64,000 nt of DNA from Pseudomonadota bacterium. GTDB lineage: Bacteria > Bdellovibrionota > UBA1018 > CAIMNF01. The DNA lies in contig JAIXOQ010000017.1 in the NCBI GenBank assembly GCA_027486675.1, forward strand, positions 1-64,000, read 5' to 3'. Below the pieces are notes generated by a model that was not told the origin of the DNA, made no database searches, and saw only the letters and a program-made list of their open reading frames with translations. Below, piece by piece: positions 36,538 through 45,475 of this stretch. Within the stretch, counting starts at the first letter, position 1. Each line of letters opens with the position of its first letter. The position numbers and the translations under genes were made by a program.

Positions 36538-38097
36538 GTGACCTGGCTAGCTTCGATCCTAAGCACTCTTCTTTATGTATTCTCTTTCGCTCCTTTCAAT
36601 CAAGGAGGTCTAAGCTTTCTTGCTCTGGTCCCGCTTTTTTTTGCGTGGAATCTGGAAAGAAAAATCAAAACAACACTCTGGACTGCATTTCTCATTAACT
36701 TTGGGATTGGGCTTGGAGGCTTCTCCTGGATCGCCTATGCAAGTGTGCAATTTGGACAGCTTCCTTGGGTGATTGGCATCCTGGTTCTTTTTCTGTTTTG
36801 TGCAACCGGCCAGCTGGTTTGGATTGCCTACGCCTATTTGCGTTTTTCTTTAAGAAGCAAACACCCTTTTCTATGGCTACTCAGCTCAGGCTTTATTTTC
36901 AGTGGTCTAGAGTTTCTTATACCTAAGCTCTTTTTAGACTCTTTCGGAAATGCTTGGCACGACCTCCCTGTACCGCGGCAGCTGGCCTCACTCGGCGGAG
37001 TTCCACTGATCACGGCATTTCTCATTTCGTGGAACGAAACCTTGGCCCTAGTGCTTGGGACTTGGAGAACACAAAGAAACAAGGCTTTTGCCTGTGTTTT
37101 ATTGGCTCTCCTCTGCGCTTCTGGGACTTGGGTTTACGGGACGAAAAGGCTTGCCACATTGCGGGCCGAATCCTTAGATCAGCCACTGAAAGTGAGTATC
37201 GTCCAAGCAAACATCGGGGACGTAATGAAAATGGCTGCAGAAAGCGGTCTAGGTGATGCGTCGGCCGAAGTGATTCAAAAGTATTTATCCCTTTCTCAGG
37301 AAGCAGTGCGTGCCAGCGCACCCGATCTCATAGTCTGGCCTGAGACCGCGTACCCGAGTGTTTTTGGTCAGCCCATCCGAAGAGGTGAACGGGCCTTAGA
37401 GGAAAAGATTTCTGAATGGAAAGCCACCTACCCAGGGGCACTTGCTTTCGGAGGATATGATCGTGATCAAGATCACAAGGAATACAACTCGGTTTTCTTG
37501 TGGAACGGTGGCGAAGAAGGCGTTCGTACCGTGTACCACAAAAGCGTTCTCCTGATGTTTGCCGAAACGCTTCCTTTTGCCGACTCTTTACCCTTCTTAA
37601 AAGGGCTGATCCCAAACATGGGTTTTTTTGGAAGAGGAAACGGCCCTGAAATTCAGACACTTCAAACTCAAGATGGAAGGCAATTTTTGCTTTCACCGCA
37701 GATTTGTTACGAGGGCCTATTACCTGAGTTTAGCCGCAAAGCAGCAGAGCTCGGGGCATACGCACTCCTCAATGTGACGAACGACTCCTGGTTTGGAAAT
37801 ACGGGTGAACCCGAACTTCATCTCGCCCTCACTATTTTTCGGAGCATTGAAACGGGTCTGCCTATGATCCGGGCAACCAATACAGGAATATCAACCCTGA
37901 TCGACGCCACAGGCGAGATCACGCAGGCTACAAAAGTCGGGGAAGCTACCGTAGCGTCTATTCAACTGACACGCTTTGCCGCACCTGCGCCCACATGGTT
38001 CACAAAATTTCCTCATGCGGTGCGTTATTTTTCTTTAGGTTTACTGGCAATCGCTCTTTTTGCCGCCGTCAACAGGAAGACGAAGCTTACTCTTTAG
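36538..38097 (+). CDS. lnt: Apolipoprotein N-acyltransferase
   Basis: A protein of 519 residues from a GTG start. It has five to six N-terminal membrane helices, a nitrilase-like periplasmic domain with the Glu-Lys-Cys triad in VWPETAYP, VYHKSVLLMFAE and SPQICYEGL, and a final membrane helix. It adds the third fatty acid to lipoproteins in the inner membrane. The frame continues to the TAG stop at 38095. A lipoprotein gene starts 29 bases downstream. Confidence 0.95.
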   Translation: MTWLASILSTLLYVFSFAPFNQGGLSFLALVPLFFAWNLERKIKTTLWTAFLINFGIGLGGFSWIAYASVQFGQLPWVIGILVLFLFCATGQLVWIAYAYLRFSLRSKHPFLWLLSSGFIFSGLEFLIPKLFLDSFGNAWHDLPVPRQLASLGGVPLITAFLISWNETLALVLGTWRTQRNKAFACVLLALLCASGTWVYGTKRLATLRAESLDQPLKVSIVQANIGDVMKMAAESGLGDASAEVIQKYLSLSQEAVRASAPDLIVWPETAYPSVFGQPIRRGERALEEKISEWKATYPGALAFGGYDRDQDHKEYNSVFLWNGGEEGVRTVYHKSVLLMFAETLPFADSLPFLKGLIPNMGFFGRGNGPEIQTLQTQDGRQFLLSPQICYEGLLPEFSRKAAELGAYALLNVTNDSWFGNTGEPELHLALTIFRSIETGLPMIRATNTGISTLIDATGEITQATKVGEATVASIQLTRFAAPAPTWFTKFPHAVRYFSLGLLAIALFAAVNRKTKLTL

Positions 38098-38126
38098 AAA
38101 AAAACAGGAGCGGCCGAGAGGATTAC

Positions 38127-38648
38127 GTGAAGAAATATAGCCATATCATTTTAGCTCTTTTTGCCCTCAGTGCCTGCAGCAATACAAAGCCAGCGGCAAC
38201 TACAGGATCCAATCAGACTGCTCCTCCGAACGCAGATAACACGGCAGGCTCAACCTGCCCAAGCGGCGCTAACGTCACAAGCACCACAGGGAGTGGCGAT
38301 CCGTTCACGCAATACATCGTGTGCAAATTTGCCGCAAACGAAAAGCGCGCATGGATTAAGCCCGCGAATGCTCAAGCAAGATCCGTCTGTGTTTATCCAG
38401 TTCTCTTCCAAAACGGCTTCAGACAACTTTATACGAGCGGCAATACAACCAGTCCAACGGCCGGTTCAATTTCTGGCGGATGTTTTAACTTAGATAGCAC
38501 CGGTATCGTGGTGGATTTTGCAGTCGGCAATGCAAATGCTATGTACATTATCCCAGGGAATTACCAATCCCAATTTGCGCAATGTCTCATTAGCTCGCCA
38601 GCGCCTGAAGCCTGCTCGAATTACCACAGCTACGGCCAGTGGAGATAA
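38127..38648 (+). CDS. Lipoprotein of unknown function
   Basis: A protein of 173 residues starting at GTG, preceded by GAGAGG. The signal sequence KKYSHIILALFALSAC ends in a lipobox with Cys at about residue 16. It is followed by a long Thr/Ser/Asn/Pro-rich linker and a Cys-rich globular part (six or so Cys after the lipobox, suggesting disulphides). The open frame reaches back to 37995 within lnt, but the stretch before the GTG is not export-like. No family was recognised. Placement just after lnt suggests co-transcription. Confidence 0.8.
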   Translation: MKKYSHIILALFALSACSNTKPAATTGSNQTAPPNADNTAGSTCPSGANVTSTTGSGDPFTQYIVCKFAANEKRAWIKPANAQARSVCVYPVLFQNGFRQLYTSGNTTSPTAGSISGGCFNLDSTGIVVDFAVGNANAMYIIPGNYQSQFAQCLISSPAPEACSNYHSYGQWR

Positions 38649-38658
38649 AATTTAAGCT

Positions 38659-39645
38659 CTAGTGAAGATGACCTTTTCCACCACTTCCTGTGGTTCCGGT
38701 CGCGCGATACTCCTCAGTTGCATCAGTTCCTTCTTCTGAATTAGGCAGGGCTCGCTTCGATCCCAGCCTCGCCCTTTCAATCAGCAATGGATCTCTCGTC
38801 GGAAAAGCATCCACGAGTTCAATCTGTGTCGGATCCTCTGCATCCCGTGCGATGACAACGTACCAAAAGCGCTCTTTTCGCTCATATTCCTTGATGAAGT
38901 GGTAGACCTTCTTCTTTCCTGAATCATCATAGTTCCAAAGCTCGGTTGGGTCCTGGAGTGTAGCTTCCAGGCAATCTTCATATTCCGAAAATGCTTGTTC
39001 AGGTATGTCTTCCTGGGTTCTATACTGCACGAGCCCTGCCCGTGCTGAGTCATCCGCTGTCCATGAGTCAGCGAGTCGGTCCCGTGAAGGCACTGGCGAA
39101 TCTTCATGCCGCTCCCGGGTCAAAGTCACGGGACGCCCCCTACAGAATGCATCCACTAGACTCCGGTGACGCGTGACAAAGGCAATGAATAGGAAGCTTG
39201 GTTCTCCGCGAAGCATGAGACATACCGACACCCCGTACACTTTCTCGCCGTCATGGTCCCCCTCTGCAACAAAGGAATACCGCAGATCGCCAGAGGCTAG
39301 CTTCTCTTGATAGGTCTCCGAAGGAGCCTCAAGAGCCCTCCACCGAAGGTGGGCATAAGACTCACGTACGTCCGCATTTAACTCTGTCGGGAGAACTGTT
39401 TTAAAATAAGTTTTTTCTAAAATCTGAATCTCGGGCCTGAAATACTGAATGATGCATTCTTCAGAACAAAAGAGTCTTCCGATCTCCTCCTCAACAAAAT
39501 AGGCAGAGTCCCTTGCAACGATGGGCGTCTGACAGCACACGCATTGCACGATGGATTTTTTTGAAGCACCCTTCTCCGAAGCCTTAGTCTTCCGTGACTT
39601 AGTTGGTTGTTTCACCCTAGAGTGCCCACCCTTCTCCTTTGGCAA
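38659..39645 (-). CDS. Zinc-finger protein with unknown C-terminal domain
   Basis: A protein of 328 residues. A basic N-terminal tail precedes a four-Cys finger (Cys35, Cys38, Cys60, Cys64, read as VQCVCCQTPIV and RLFCSEECIIQYF), similar to TRASH/MYM fingers. The middle (about 95-190) is a beta-rich region that I do not recognise. Near 240-290, KKKVYHFIKEYERKERFWYVV and IELVDAFPTRDPLLIERAR look like a compact alpha/beta unit, and the tail is low-complexity. The zinc finger could bind protein or nucleic acid. The gene is convergent with the lipoprotein gene with ten bases between stops and stands alone. Confidence 0.6.
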   Translation of the reverse strand: MPKEKGGHSRVKQPTKSRKTKASEKGASKKSIVQCVCCQTPIVARDSAYFVEEEIGRLFCSEECIIQYFRPEIQILEKTYFKTVLPTELNADVRESYAHLRWRALEAPSETYQEKLASGDLRYSFVAEGDHDGEKVYGVSVCLMLRGEPSFLFIAFVTRHRSLVDAFCRGRPVTLTRERHEDSPVPSRDRLADSWTADDSARAGLVQYRTQEDIPEQAFSEYEDCLEATLQDPTELWNYDDSGKKKVYHFIKEYERKERFWYVVIARDAEDPTQIELVDAFPTRDPLLIERARLGSKRALPNSEEGTDATEEYRATGTTGSGGKGHLH

Positions 39646-39795
39646 TTGTAGGGATGATGGCGATTGCTGGTCAAACTTGGCCTATGTCAAAGGGCAGTCG
39701 CATTTGCTAAGCGGATGAAAGATGGGGAGAATCTAAAGATAAGAGAGGCTAGGATGGCCTTTCGCAAGAATTCCTAGGAAGGGAAACACTCAATC

Positions 39796-40098
39796 ATGAT
39801 CGAAGTTTCGCAAAGCCGTATGGCAGAGGTGGAGTACTTACTCACTCAATCAGAACAAGGCAATCACATATTGTTTGATCTCTCTTTGATTCGTGAAGCT
39901 CTGGAGACCGATTCCGTGAGCGCTGAGGAAGCCTACAGAATGGAGCCCTTGTTAGAGCGCCTGTTTGAGCTCCCTACTCTAGGACACAAAAAACACTTTA
40001 TTGCCTCTCTGGCAAAAGAAACACGAACCAAACTCATACGTGTGTACTTCAACGTTGTTGAGAACGCGCTCATCGAGGGTGAAACCATCCGTCAGTAG
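39796..40098 (+). CDS. Small helical protein preceding a coiled-coil protein
   Basis: A protein of 100 residues, largely helical, with no signal peptide or membrane segment and no motif that I recognise (for example RMEPLLERLFELPTLGHKK). A GGAAGG ribosome site lies upstream. The next gene starts 27 bases after its stop, so the two are likely one operon. Function unknown; the pairing with the coiled-coil/ACD gene is the only clue. Confidence 0.6.
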   Translation: MIEVSQSRMAEVEYLLTQSEQGNHILFDLSLIREALETDSVSAEEAYRMEPLLERLFELPTLGHKKHFIASLAKETRTKLIRVYFNVVENALIEGETIRQ

Positions 40099-40125
40099 CT
40101 GTCAGAAGAAAGGACTCTTTCCCTC

Positions 40126-41262
40126 ATGGCCTCTGTAAGCCCTACCGGACAGCATCAAGTAAAAGCCGAGGAGTATTCTAACCTTCAGGAAGAGAAGGAA
40201 CAGCTGAAGGCTGAGCACGAACAAGAGATCAATCGCCTAAAACATGCCTTTGCGACCGATGAGCAGAGCACTAAAGACCGTTATGAACGAACTCTGCAAA
40301 ACACTAAACTTAAGAACTACGAAAACTTAAATGCGATCAAAAGGGCGTCGGACAGAAGTGAGCAAGAGCTCCAAAACAAAGCGACGGCCCACTACAACCA
40401 AGCCCAGGAGGACTTGTATCGGGACACCGTTCAACGCGACACCTCTCATAAATTGATGCTCTCTAAGGTTCAGAATCAAAATGCAACCGAACTCCAAAAC
40501 TTGAGCCAACAAGCTGCGCTCCAACAAGAGTTTCTAAAAGAAACAACCGCGGGTCAAACAAACGCGATCGTCCAAGATTCACAAGTAAAGCTTGGAACAC
40601 TTCAAGAACAAAAAAATGCTGAACTCGCACGCCAGCAAGCAAATTCGCAAATGGCAAAGACTCAGATTCAGGCCAAATATGAGGGGGATCGGAATGAACT
40701 CCAAACTCGTCTAGTCAAAGAATATTCTGCCGTCCAGAACCGTGTCTCAGAGCACTTAGATCACTTAAGAAAAACAAACGCTCATCGACTCGGGGCTTAT
40801 ACGGAGCGCCTCAATGATCCGTTCTACCATATTGTTCGTTTTGATGCAGACATCAGCGAAAAAGACGATTCAGTACAGATCAAAGTGAAAGTGCCACCCC
40901 ATGAACGAGAGAACGTCCGACTTCAGGTCAGCGTCAATTCAGCAAAGATTGTCGGAATCAGAAGCAACTCTGAGGAATTTGAATCAGGACCTGGACGCAA
41001 GGTTGCAACCTCCGCACAGCAATCCTTTTCAGAAACAGTCGCGCTTCCTGCTGCCGTTGACGCAAGGTCGATGCGCGTCGAAGAGAGTGGCGAATTCATG
41101 ATTTTTACTTTGGATAAGTTAGGGCCAAACAAACAAAAGCCTATGCACAAAAGCACTCAGCACGCGGCCGATCGCACCCATGCCGCAGAGCCCGATTTTC
41201 CAAGCAGCTTGCCGCAAGCGACTCCACAGTCACATAGCGCAAAATCAAAGACGATGAGTTAA
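40126..41262 (+). CDS. Coiled-coil protein with alpha-crystallin-like C-terminal domain
   Basis: A protein of 378 residues. Residues about 15-235 are a long charged coiled coil (SNLQEEKEQLKAEHEQEIN and following). Residues about 233-335 resemble the alpha-crystallin/Hsp20 domain: FYHIVRFDADISEKDDSVQI, then KVPPHERENVRLQVSVN and QSFSETVALPAAVDARS. This is the pattern of a small heat-shock protein beta sandwich ending in a hydrophobic edge (FMIFTLDKLG). The tail is disordered. Hsp20 domains normally follow a short variable N-terminus, so a 220-residue coil in front is unusual. A role as a chaperone scaffold is an inference. Confidence 0.65.
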   Translation: MASVSPTGQHQVKAEEYSNLQEEKEQLKAEHEQEINRLKHAFATDEQSTKDRYERTLQNTKLKNYENLNAIKRASDRSEQELQNKATAHYNQAQEDLYRDTVQRDTSHKLMLSKVQNQNATELQNLSQQAALQQEFLKETTAGQTNAIVQDSQVKLGTLQEQKNAELARQQANSQMAKTQIQAKYEGDRNELQTRLVKEYSAVQNRVSEHLDHLRKTNAHRLGAYTERLNDPFYHIVRFDADISEKDDSVQIKVKVPPHERENVRLQVSVNSAKIVGIRSNSEEFESGPGRKVATSAQQSFSETVALPAAVDARSMRVEESGEFMIFTLDKLGPNKQKPMHKSTQHAADRTHAAEPDFPSSLPQATPQSHSAKSKTMS

Positions 41263-41516
41263 AGCACTTCTCCGCGAAATCGTTCAGGAAACGCAGACTC
41301 AAGATCGCGAGCCAAAAAATGAAGCCGCCACTCCAGGTCACTGAGATTGGAATAGGATTGCCTTAGGCTCATAGCAGCCTCTGTGGCGCTTTCATGAGCA
41401 ATCCATGACTCTAGGCCAGCATTCTTCGGAAGACTAAAGACAAGCCCTGTTAGGACCTGTGGGCTGGACTGTTCTGAGGATGTAGCTGAATTCGAGGGCG
41501 ATTCATTGCTGTTCAT
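41259..41516 (-). CDS. Small acidic protein, unknown
   Basis: A protein of 85 residues with a Ser/Asn-rich start and an amphipathic helical rest. The stop overlaps that of the convergent coiled-coil gene by four bases. No motif was recognised. Reality rests on the tight fit between neighbours and normal composition only. Confidence 0.4.
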   Translation of the reverse strand: MNSNESPSNSATSSEQSSPQVLTGLVFSLPKNAGLESWIAHESATEAAMSLRQSYSNLSDLEWRLHFLARDLESAFPERFRGEVL

Positions 41517-41632
41517 GCCTAATCCTTTTGCAAGGGTGATGCCTGTATCGTTGACGACTCAGATCGATTTTATCCTATCCTTACCGTGGGTTCCCTTACC
41601 CCGCTTTACACGAGTGTCTAAAAAATAGACAC

Positions 41633-41962
41633 CTAGTCTACGGGCTGCTTGGGCGTCTCTTTTACTTTGATTTTGATTTCGAGCGTGACTTCGTTTTTCC
41701 GAAAGAACTCCCCCATGAAGAGATGCGGATCAAAACGACCTGAGACCTTGGACATCAGCTCGCTTGAGAAATTTTGAATGAAATCAGAGCGGAGTTTACC
41801 CGCGTTCTCAAGGATCGCGCTCAATACTTCCTTCGGCAGTTTAAAGTCTTGAGCAAATCCCCGGATACTTTCTTCAGTTAGAAAGATCGCGCCCACCCCT
41901 AAGGTCAGAAGTTTCTTCGCCCAGTCGATTGGATTTCTTGTGCCGCCGTCTTGGTCTTCCAT
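41633..41962 (-). CDS. Small amphipathic helical protein, unknown
   Basis: A protein of 109 residues. A short hydrophobic stretch (KKLLTLGVGAIFLTEESI) is followed by amphipathic helices and a charged tail (LEIKIKVKETPKQPVD). Its start abuts the stop of the SRPBCC gene, so the two are one transcript with glpX. The overall shape resembles phasin- or PhaR-like coiled helical proteins, but this is only a guess. Confidence 0.6.
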   Translation of the reverse strand: MEDQDGGTRNPIDWAKKLLTLGVGAIFLTEESIRGFAQDFKLPKEVLSAILENAGKLRSDFIQNFSSELMSKVSGRFDPHLFMGEFFRKNEVTLEIKIKVKETPKQPVD

Positions 41963-42397
41963 TTAGATCTCCTTTGCTCGTGCTTCAAAACCACGAACCA
42001 TTCCTGGCAAACTTCCCTTCACAAGACCCTTCAACATGAATCCAGGAATACTGATCTTAAATTCAACATCCAGATCGTAGGTCACTTTCGTGTGCTGACC
42101 GGTGCTTCCGGATTCTAACCTCCAGCTCCCTGTGTTCTTGGAAAAAAAATCGCTCTCCACGAGCGTCCATGAGAGCGACTTCGTTCCTGTTACCGCAATA
42201 TGATCGAGTACATAGACAAACTCTTTACCCATCATGCTCAGACGATAGCGAACCCGAGTTCTATCGCCCTTCACTTCTAGGATTTCAGCGCTCTTCATTC
42301 CATCTACAAAGCGAGGATAGGAAGCGTAGTCCAAAATCACTTTGTAGAAACGGTCAGCATCAACACCCACTTCTGAGGAATAGTCCGCCCTTGCCAT
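41963..42397 (-). CDS. SRPBCC/polyketide cyclase-like lipid-binding protein
   Basis: A protein of 144 residues; the start at 42397 lies five bases after the FBPase stop. The START-like (COQ10/RatA) pattern is visible as RADYSSEVGVDADRFYKVIL, then DYASYPRFVDGMKSAEILE and the strand-rich rest ending in a long C-terminal helix (FMLKGLVKGSLPGMVRGF). Such proteins bind quinones or lipids. It lies between glpX and the small helical gene in the same transcript. Confidence 0.75.
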   Translation of the reverse strand: MARADYSSEVGVDADRFYKVILDYASYPRFVDGMKSAEILEVKGDRTRVRYRLSMMGKEFVYVLDHIAVTGTKSLSWTLVESDFFSKNTGSWRLESGSTGQHTKVTYDLDVEFKISIPGFMLKGLVKGSLPGMVRGFEARAKEI

Positions 42398-42401
42398 GAT
42401 T

Positions 42402-43355
42402 TTAGTACCTAGGCTTTCCTTCGAAGTGGTGCTCTGCATCAATGTAACGAACCGTCCTTGTTTCACTGCGCATCACCACCGAATGTGTATTTGCTCCCCC
42501 GGGAAAAAAGCGAACGCCATTTAAGAATGGCCCTTGCGTTACCCCAGTCGCACAGAACATGACATGACCTTGCGCTAACTCATCGATACGGTAGGTCTTG
42601 TTTAAGTCTGAGATTCCCATCTTTTTAGCGCGTACTTTCTCTTCTTCATGCCGAAAGACGAGCTTCCCTTGAAAATCTCCACCACGGCACCGAAGCGCCG
42701 CTGCTGCGATCACACCCTCGGGCGCGCCGCCAATTCCCATCAATACGTCAACTCCGCTTTGCGGCTGACAAGTAGCAATTGCTGCAGAGACGTCTCCATC
42801 TCCGATCAACCAGATCCGCGCACCTGCCAAGCGCACCTGTTGGATCAGATCTTCGTGCCGCGGACGATCTAGAATCGTGACGGTCAGGTCTGCAACTGCA
42901 CATCGCTTAGCGCGCGCAATATTCTTCAAGTTTTCTTCAACTGATGCAGAGAGATCAACCGCCCCTTTTGCTTCAGGCCCTACTGCGATTTTTTGCATGT
43001 AGCAGTCCGGGGCATGCAGAAAACGTCCTTCTTCTGCGATTGCGATCACGGATATAGAATTGTTGTGGCCCTTTGCACAAATAGTGGTTCCTTCCAGCGG
43101 ATCCAGAGCGAGGTCAAGCTTCACCGAACCACCCCTGCCGACTTTTTCGCCGATATAAAGCATCGGTGCTTCGTCACGCTCGCCCTCACCTATCACGACA
43201 GTTCCGTCAAATTCGATTGAGTTCAACGCAGACCGCATGGAATCGACGGCGGCTTGATCTGCGATCTTTTCATCTCCACGCCCCATAAATCTTGCGGACG
43301 CAAGAGCAGCAGCCTCAGTGACACGTACAAACTCGAGTGCAAAGTTTCTATTCAT
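42402..43355 (-). CDS. glpX: Class II fructose-1,6-bisphosphatase
   Basis: A protein of 317 residues, the usual GlpX length. It has the metal-binding motifs of the class II family: SIEFDGTVVIGEGERDEAP, LDLALDPLEGTTICAKG, and VDVLMGIGGAPEGVIAAAAL. It hydrolyses fructose-1,6-bisphosphate for gluconeogenesis in the cytoplasm. The start is coupled by four bases to the upstream PilZ gene, an unexpected operon partner. Confidence 0.95.
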   Translation of the reverse strand: MNRNFALEFVRVTEAAALASARFMGRGDEKIADQAAVDSMRSALNSIEFDGTVVIGEGERDEAPMLYIGEKVGRGGSVKLDLALDPLEGTTICAKGHNNSISVIAIAEEGRFLHAPDCYMQKIAVGPEAKGAVDLSASVEENLKNIARAKRCAVADLTVTILDRPRHEDLIQQVRLAGARIWLIGDGDVSAAIATCQPQSGVDVLMGIGGAPEGVIAAAALRCRGGDFQGKLVFRHEEEKVRAKKMGISDLNKTYRIDELAQGHVMFCATGVTQGPFLNGVRFFPGGANTHSVVMRSETRTVRYIDAEHHFEGKPRY

Positions 43356-44038
43356 TTCTTAGGACCTCCATTTGAAAACCAGGGTCCCTCTATACTCGCT
43401 GCTCGGGTCACTCGTTCAAAACGATCAACCAAATCCCTATCGAGCGGCTCGATCCACTCGATCGCGTGCCAGTCGAAGCGCATTAAGCTTGCCTCAGAAA
43501 TGGTGTCTCTTAAGAAGGCGCCTAAGCCCGTCCGATACCCCTGCCCTTTTCGCCAAGAGAGCCAGGAATCGCGAAACCGGACCAATGCTTCAGTGCAATC
43601 GCTTAAAGACTGAGCCGAGCCCATCAACCACAGATCAAAACCGCCGGGTGCGGAGTAAGCGACACAGTCCTGATCCGTGCCTGGACCCACCCGCACTTTT
43701 CTAAGCCCAAGTGCGAGCTCTTCAGGGGATTCCGCATCTTTTAAGATTGCCGACAGCACTGAGTCGACCTCCACCCAGGAAGCTCCAATGCGACTCGTTG
43801 ACCAATGGACAATACGAATCTCGATTCTCGTGCGATGGCGTCCGAATCGAAGCTCTCCTTTTAAGGTCTGCCCAACACTAAATGAGGCTGCGTCTGCTGG
43901 CTCAAGTAGCCTTAAAGAACAACCACTCGCTGACAAATCTTCAACACCCACTGTCCTGCCTAAGGCATCCAGATGAATCTGACAGAAGGCGACCGCAATT
44001 CTAGGCACAGCTCTTTTTTCGAGTTCCATGATGCTCAA
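43352..44038 (-). CDS. PilZ-domain protein
   Basis: A protein of 228 residues (a Met three residues in, at 44029, is an equally good start). Residues about 5-100 are a PilZ domain with a basic start KRAVPRIAVAF and VEDLSASGCSLRL (the D-x-S-x-x-G motif). The first arginine motif is reduced compared with canonical RxxxR, so nucleotide binding is less certain. The C-terminal ~115 residues were not recognised. It is divergent from pgsA and coupled to glpX. Confidence 0.75.
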   Translation of the reverse strand: MSIMELEKRAVPRIAVAFCQIHLDALGRTVGVEDLSASGCSLRLLEPADAASFSVGQTLKGELRFGRHRTRIEIRIVHWSTSRIGASWVEVDSVLSAILKDAESPEELALGLRKVRVGPGTDQDCVAYSAPGGFDLWLMGSAQSLSDCTEALVRFRDSWLSWRKGQGYRTGLGAFLRDTISEASLMRFDWHAIEWIEPLDRDLVDRFERVTRAASIEGPWFSNGGPKK

Positions 44039-44084
44039 GCTTTATCGTGGACAATCCCGATTGCCTTCGTCAAGTTGGAACTAG

Positions 44085-44636
44085 ATGCAACTCATGTCCC
44101 AACTCCCAAACATCCTGACTGCCGGAAGAGTCGCGATGATTCCGGTCGTGATCTACGGGCTCGCGCAACAAACTCTTTCTTGGGACTGGGTGGCAGCGAT
44201 TGTTTTTGGCGTTGCTGGAATCACAGATTATTTTGATGGCTACCTCGCCCGTCGCTACAGCTTAGAAACTATTTTTGGAAAACTTCTTGATCCTTTGGCA
44301 GATAAATTTTTGGTCGTGTGTTCTGCAGTTATGCTTCAGCAACTGGGACGACTCAGCCCCTATCTTGTGATGATTCTTATTTGCCGCGAACTTGCGATCA
44401 CAGGACTTCGGGCAGTCGCAAGCGCTGAGGGCCTAGTGATTGCTGCAAGCCCGGGCGGAAAATGGAAGACCACAGTTCAGATGTTTTCCCTCCCCTTCAT
44501 GATGGTGACGGACGATCGATATTTCCCATTCTTTAAAGTGGGTACCGTCTTACTCTACGTTTCTTTGGTATTAAGTCTTTGGTCTGCGTTTGTGTACATC
44601 GGCGACTTTTTCGTTAGCATGCGCAAAAAAGTCTAA
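44085..44636 (+). CDS. pgsA: CDP-diacylglycerol-glycerol-3-phosphate 3-phosphatidyltransferase
   Basis: A protein of 183 residues with four to five membrane helices. The CDP-alcohol phosphatidyltransferase signature DYFDGYLARRYSLETIFGKL, then LDPLADKFLV, is complete. It makes phosphatidylglycerol-phosphate in the inner membrane. A Met at 44094 could be the real start. It is convergent with the adenosyltransferase gene, with eight bases between stops. Confidence 0.93.
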   Translation: MQLMSQLPNILTAGRVAMIPVVIYGLAQQTLSWDWVAAIVFGVAGITDYFDGYLARRYSLETIFGKLLDPLADKFLVVCSAVMLQQLGRLSPYLVMILICRELAITGLRAVASAEGLVIAASPGGKWKTTVQMFSLPFMMVTDDRYFPFFKVGTVLLYVSLVLSLWSAFVYIGDFFVSMRKKV

Positions 44637-44644
44637 TGAGGCTT

Positions 44645-45202
44645 TTATTTGCCGTGAGAAGGAACCCAAGGGGTTTCCGAGACTTGCAGCAAATGATTCA
44701 CAAATCGACAAACGACAAATAGATAATCGCTCAAACGATTTAAATACTTCTCAACCACAGGTCTGGTTTCACCTGAAAGATGGAGCTCGATCAACTGACG
44801 CTCTGCGCGGCGGACAATCGTTCGCACTATATGGAGATAAGCCGACGCGGCACTTCCACCTGGAAGAACGAAGGACTTAAGAGCAGGAAGCTTCGACTCC
44901 ATTTGATCTATCGCAAGTTCCAAGCGTTCAATTTCCTTTTCGCTCACGAGCGGCATCTTAAGCCTAGCCGGATCAGGAGTTGCGAGCTCAGCACCGACAA
45001 CAAAAAGTTCATTTTGAATTTGCAACAGTTCGGAGGCGACCTCGTTCAAAGATGTCGGGAGTAACGTCAGAGCAAACCCCAAAGCTGAATTTGCTTCATC
45101 GAGCGTGCCGTACACCGACACCCGGAGATGGTCCTTGCGTACCCGACCGCCAGCAAAAAGACTTGTTTCACCGTCATCGCCCGTCTTTGTGTAAATCTTC
45201 AT
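44645..45202 (-). CDS. PduO-type cob(I)alamin adenosyltransferase
   Basis: A protein of 185 residues from the Met at 45202, whose sequence is the family-typical MKIYTKTGDDGETSLFAGG followed by RVRKDHLRVSVYGTLDEAN. The conserved ATP-binding region (SAASAYLHIVRTIVRRAERQ) is present. The open frame extends 21 residues upstream without family similarity. It attaches adenosine to cobalt in B12 cofactors. With B12-dependent MetH also in the window, the organism evidently uses cobalamin. Confidence 0.93.
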   Translation of the reverse strand: MKIYTKTGDDGETSLFAGGRVRKDHLRVSVYGTLDEANSALGFALTLLPTSLNEVASELLQIQNELFVVGAELATPDPARLKMPLVSEKEIERLELAIDQMESKLPALKSFVLPGGSAASAYLHIVRTIVRRAERQLIELHLSGETRPVVEKYLNRLSDYLFVVCRFVNHLLQVSETPWVPSHGK

Positions 45203-45288
45203 AGGCACGAGGTTAACGTAATTTTTGATTATCCTTCTGAGATGTTCTTTCGCAGACTCAATCATTCGTGTGGACAGTGAGGATCACC

Positions 45289-45318
45289 TTGACCAGGACG
45301 AGGCTATCCCTTTATAAA
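45289..45318 (+). promoter_or_regulatory. Promoter of the tRNA-Gly gene
   Basis: TTGACC and TATAAA are separated by 18 bases. Transcription would start near 45325, about 15 bases before the tRNA. Confidence 0.6.
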
Positions 45319-45339
45319 CAGGACTCTACTTCGATAAGG

Positions 45340-45417
45340 GCGGGCATAGCTCAGTTGGCTTAGAGCGCCACGTTGCCAACGTGGAGGTCGAGGGTTCGAG
45401 CCCCTTTGCCCGCTCCA
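45340..45417 (+). tRNA. tRNA-Gly (anticodon GCC)
   Basis: The acceptor stem GCGGGCA/TGCCCGC, D-arm, anticodon stem CCACG/CGTGG with loop TTGCCAA (anticodon GCC), and T-arm with loop TTCGAGC fold cleanly. The discriminator is U and CCA is encoded. Length 78 bases. Confidence 0.95.
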
Positions 45418-45475
45418 TTTATTCGAGAGTAGAAGCACAAAAAATCCAAGGGACACGCAGAAAAGGAGCCATAGT

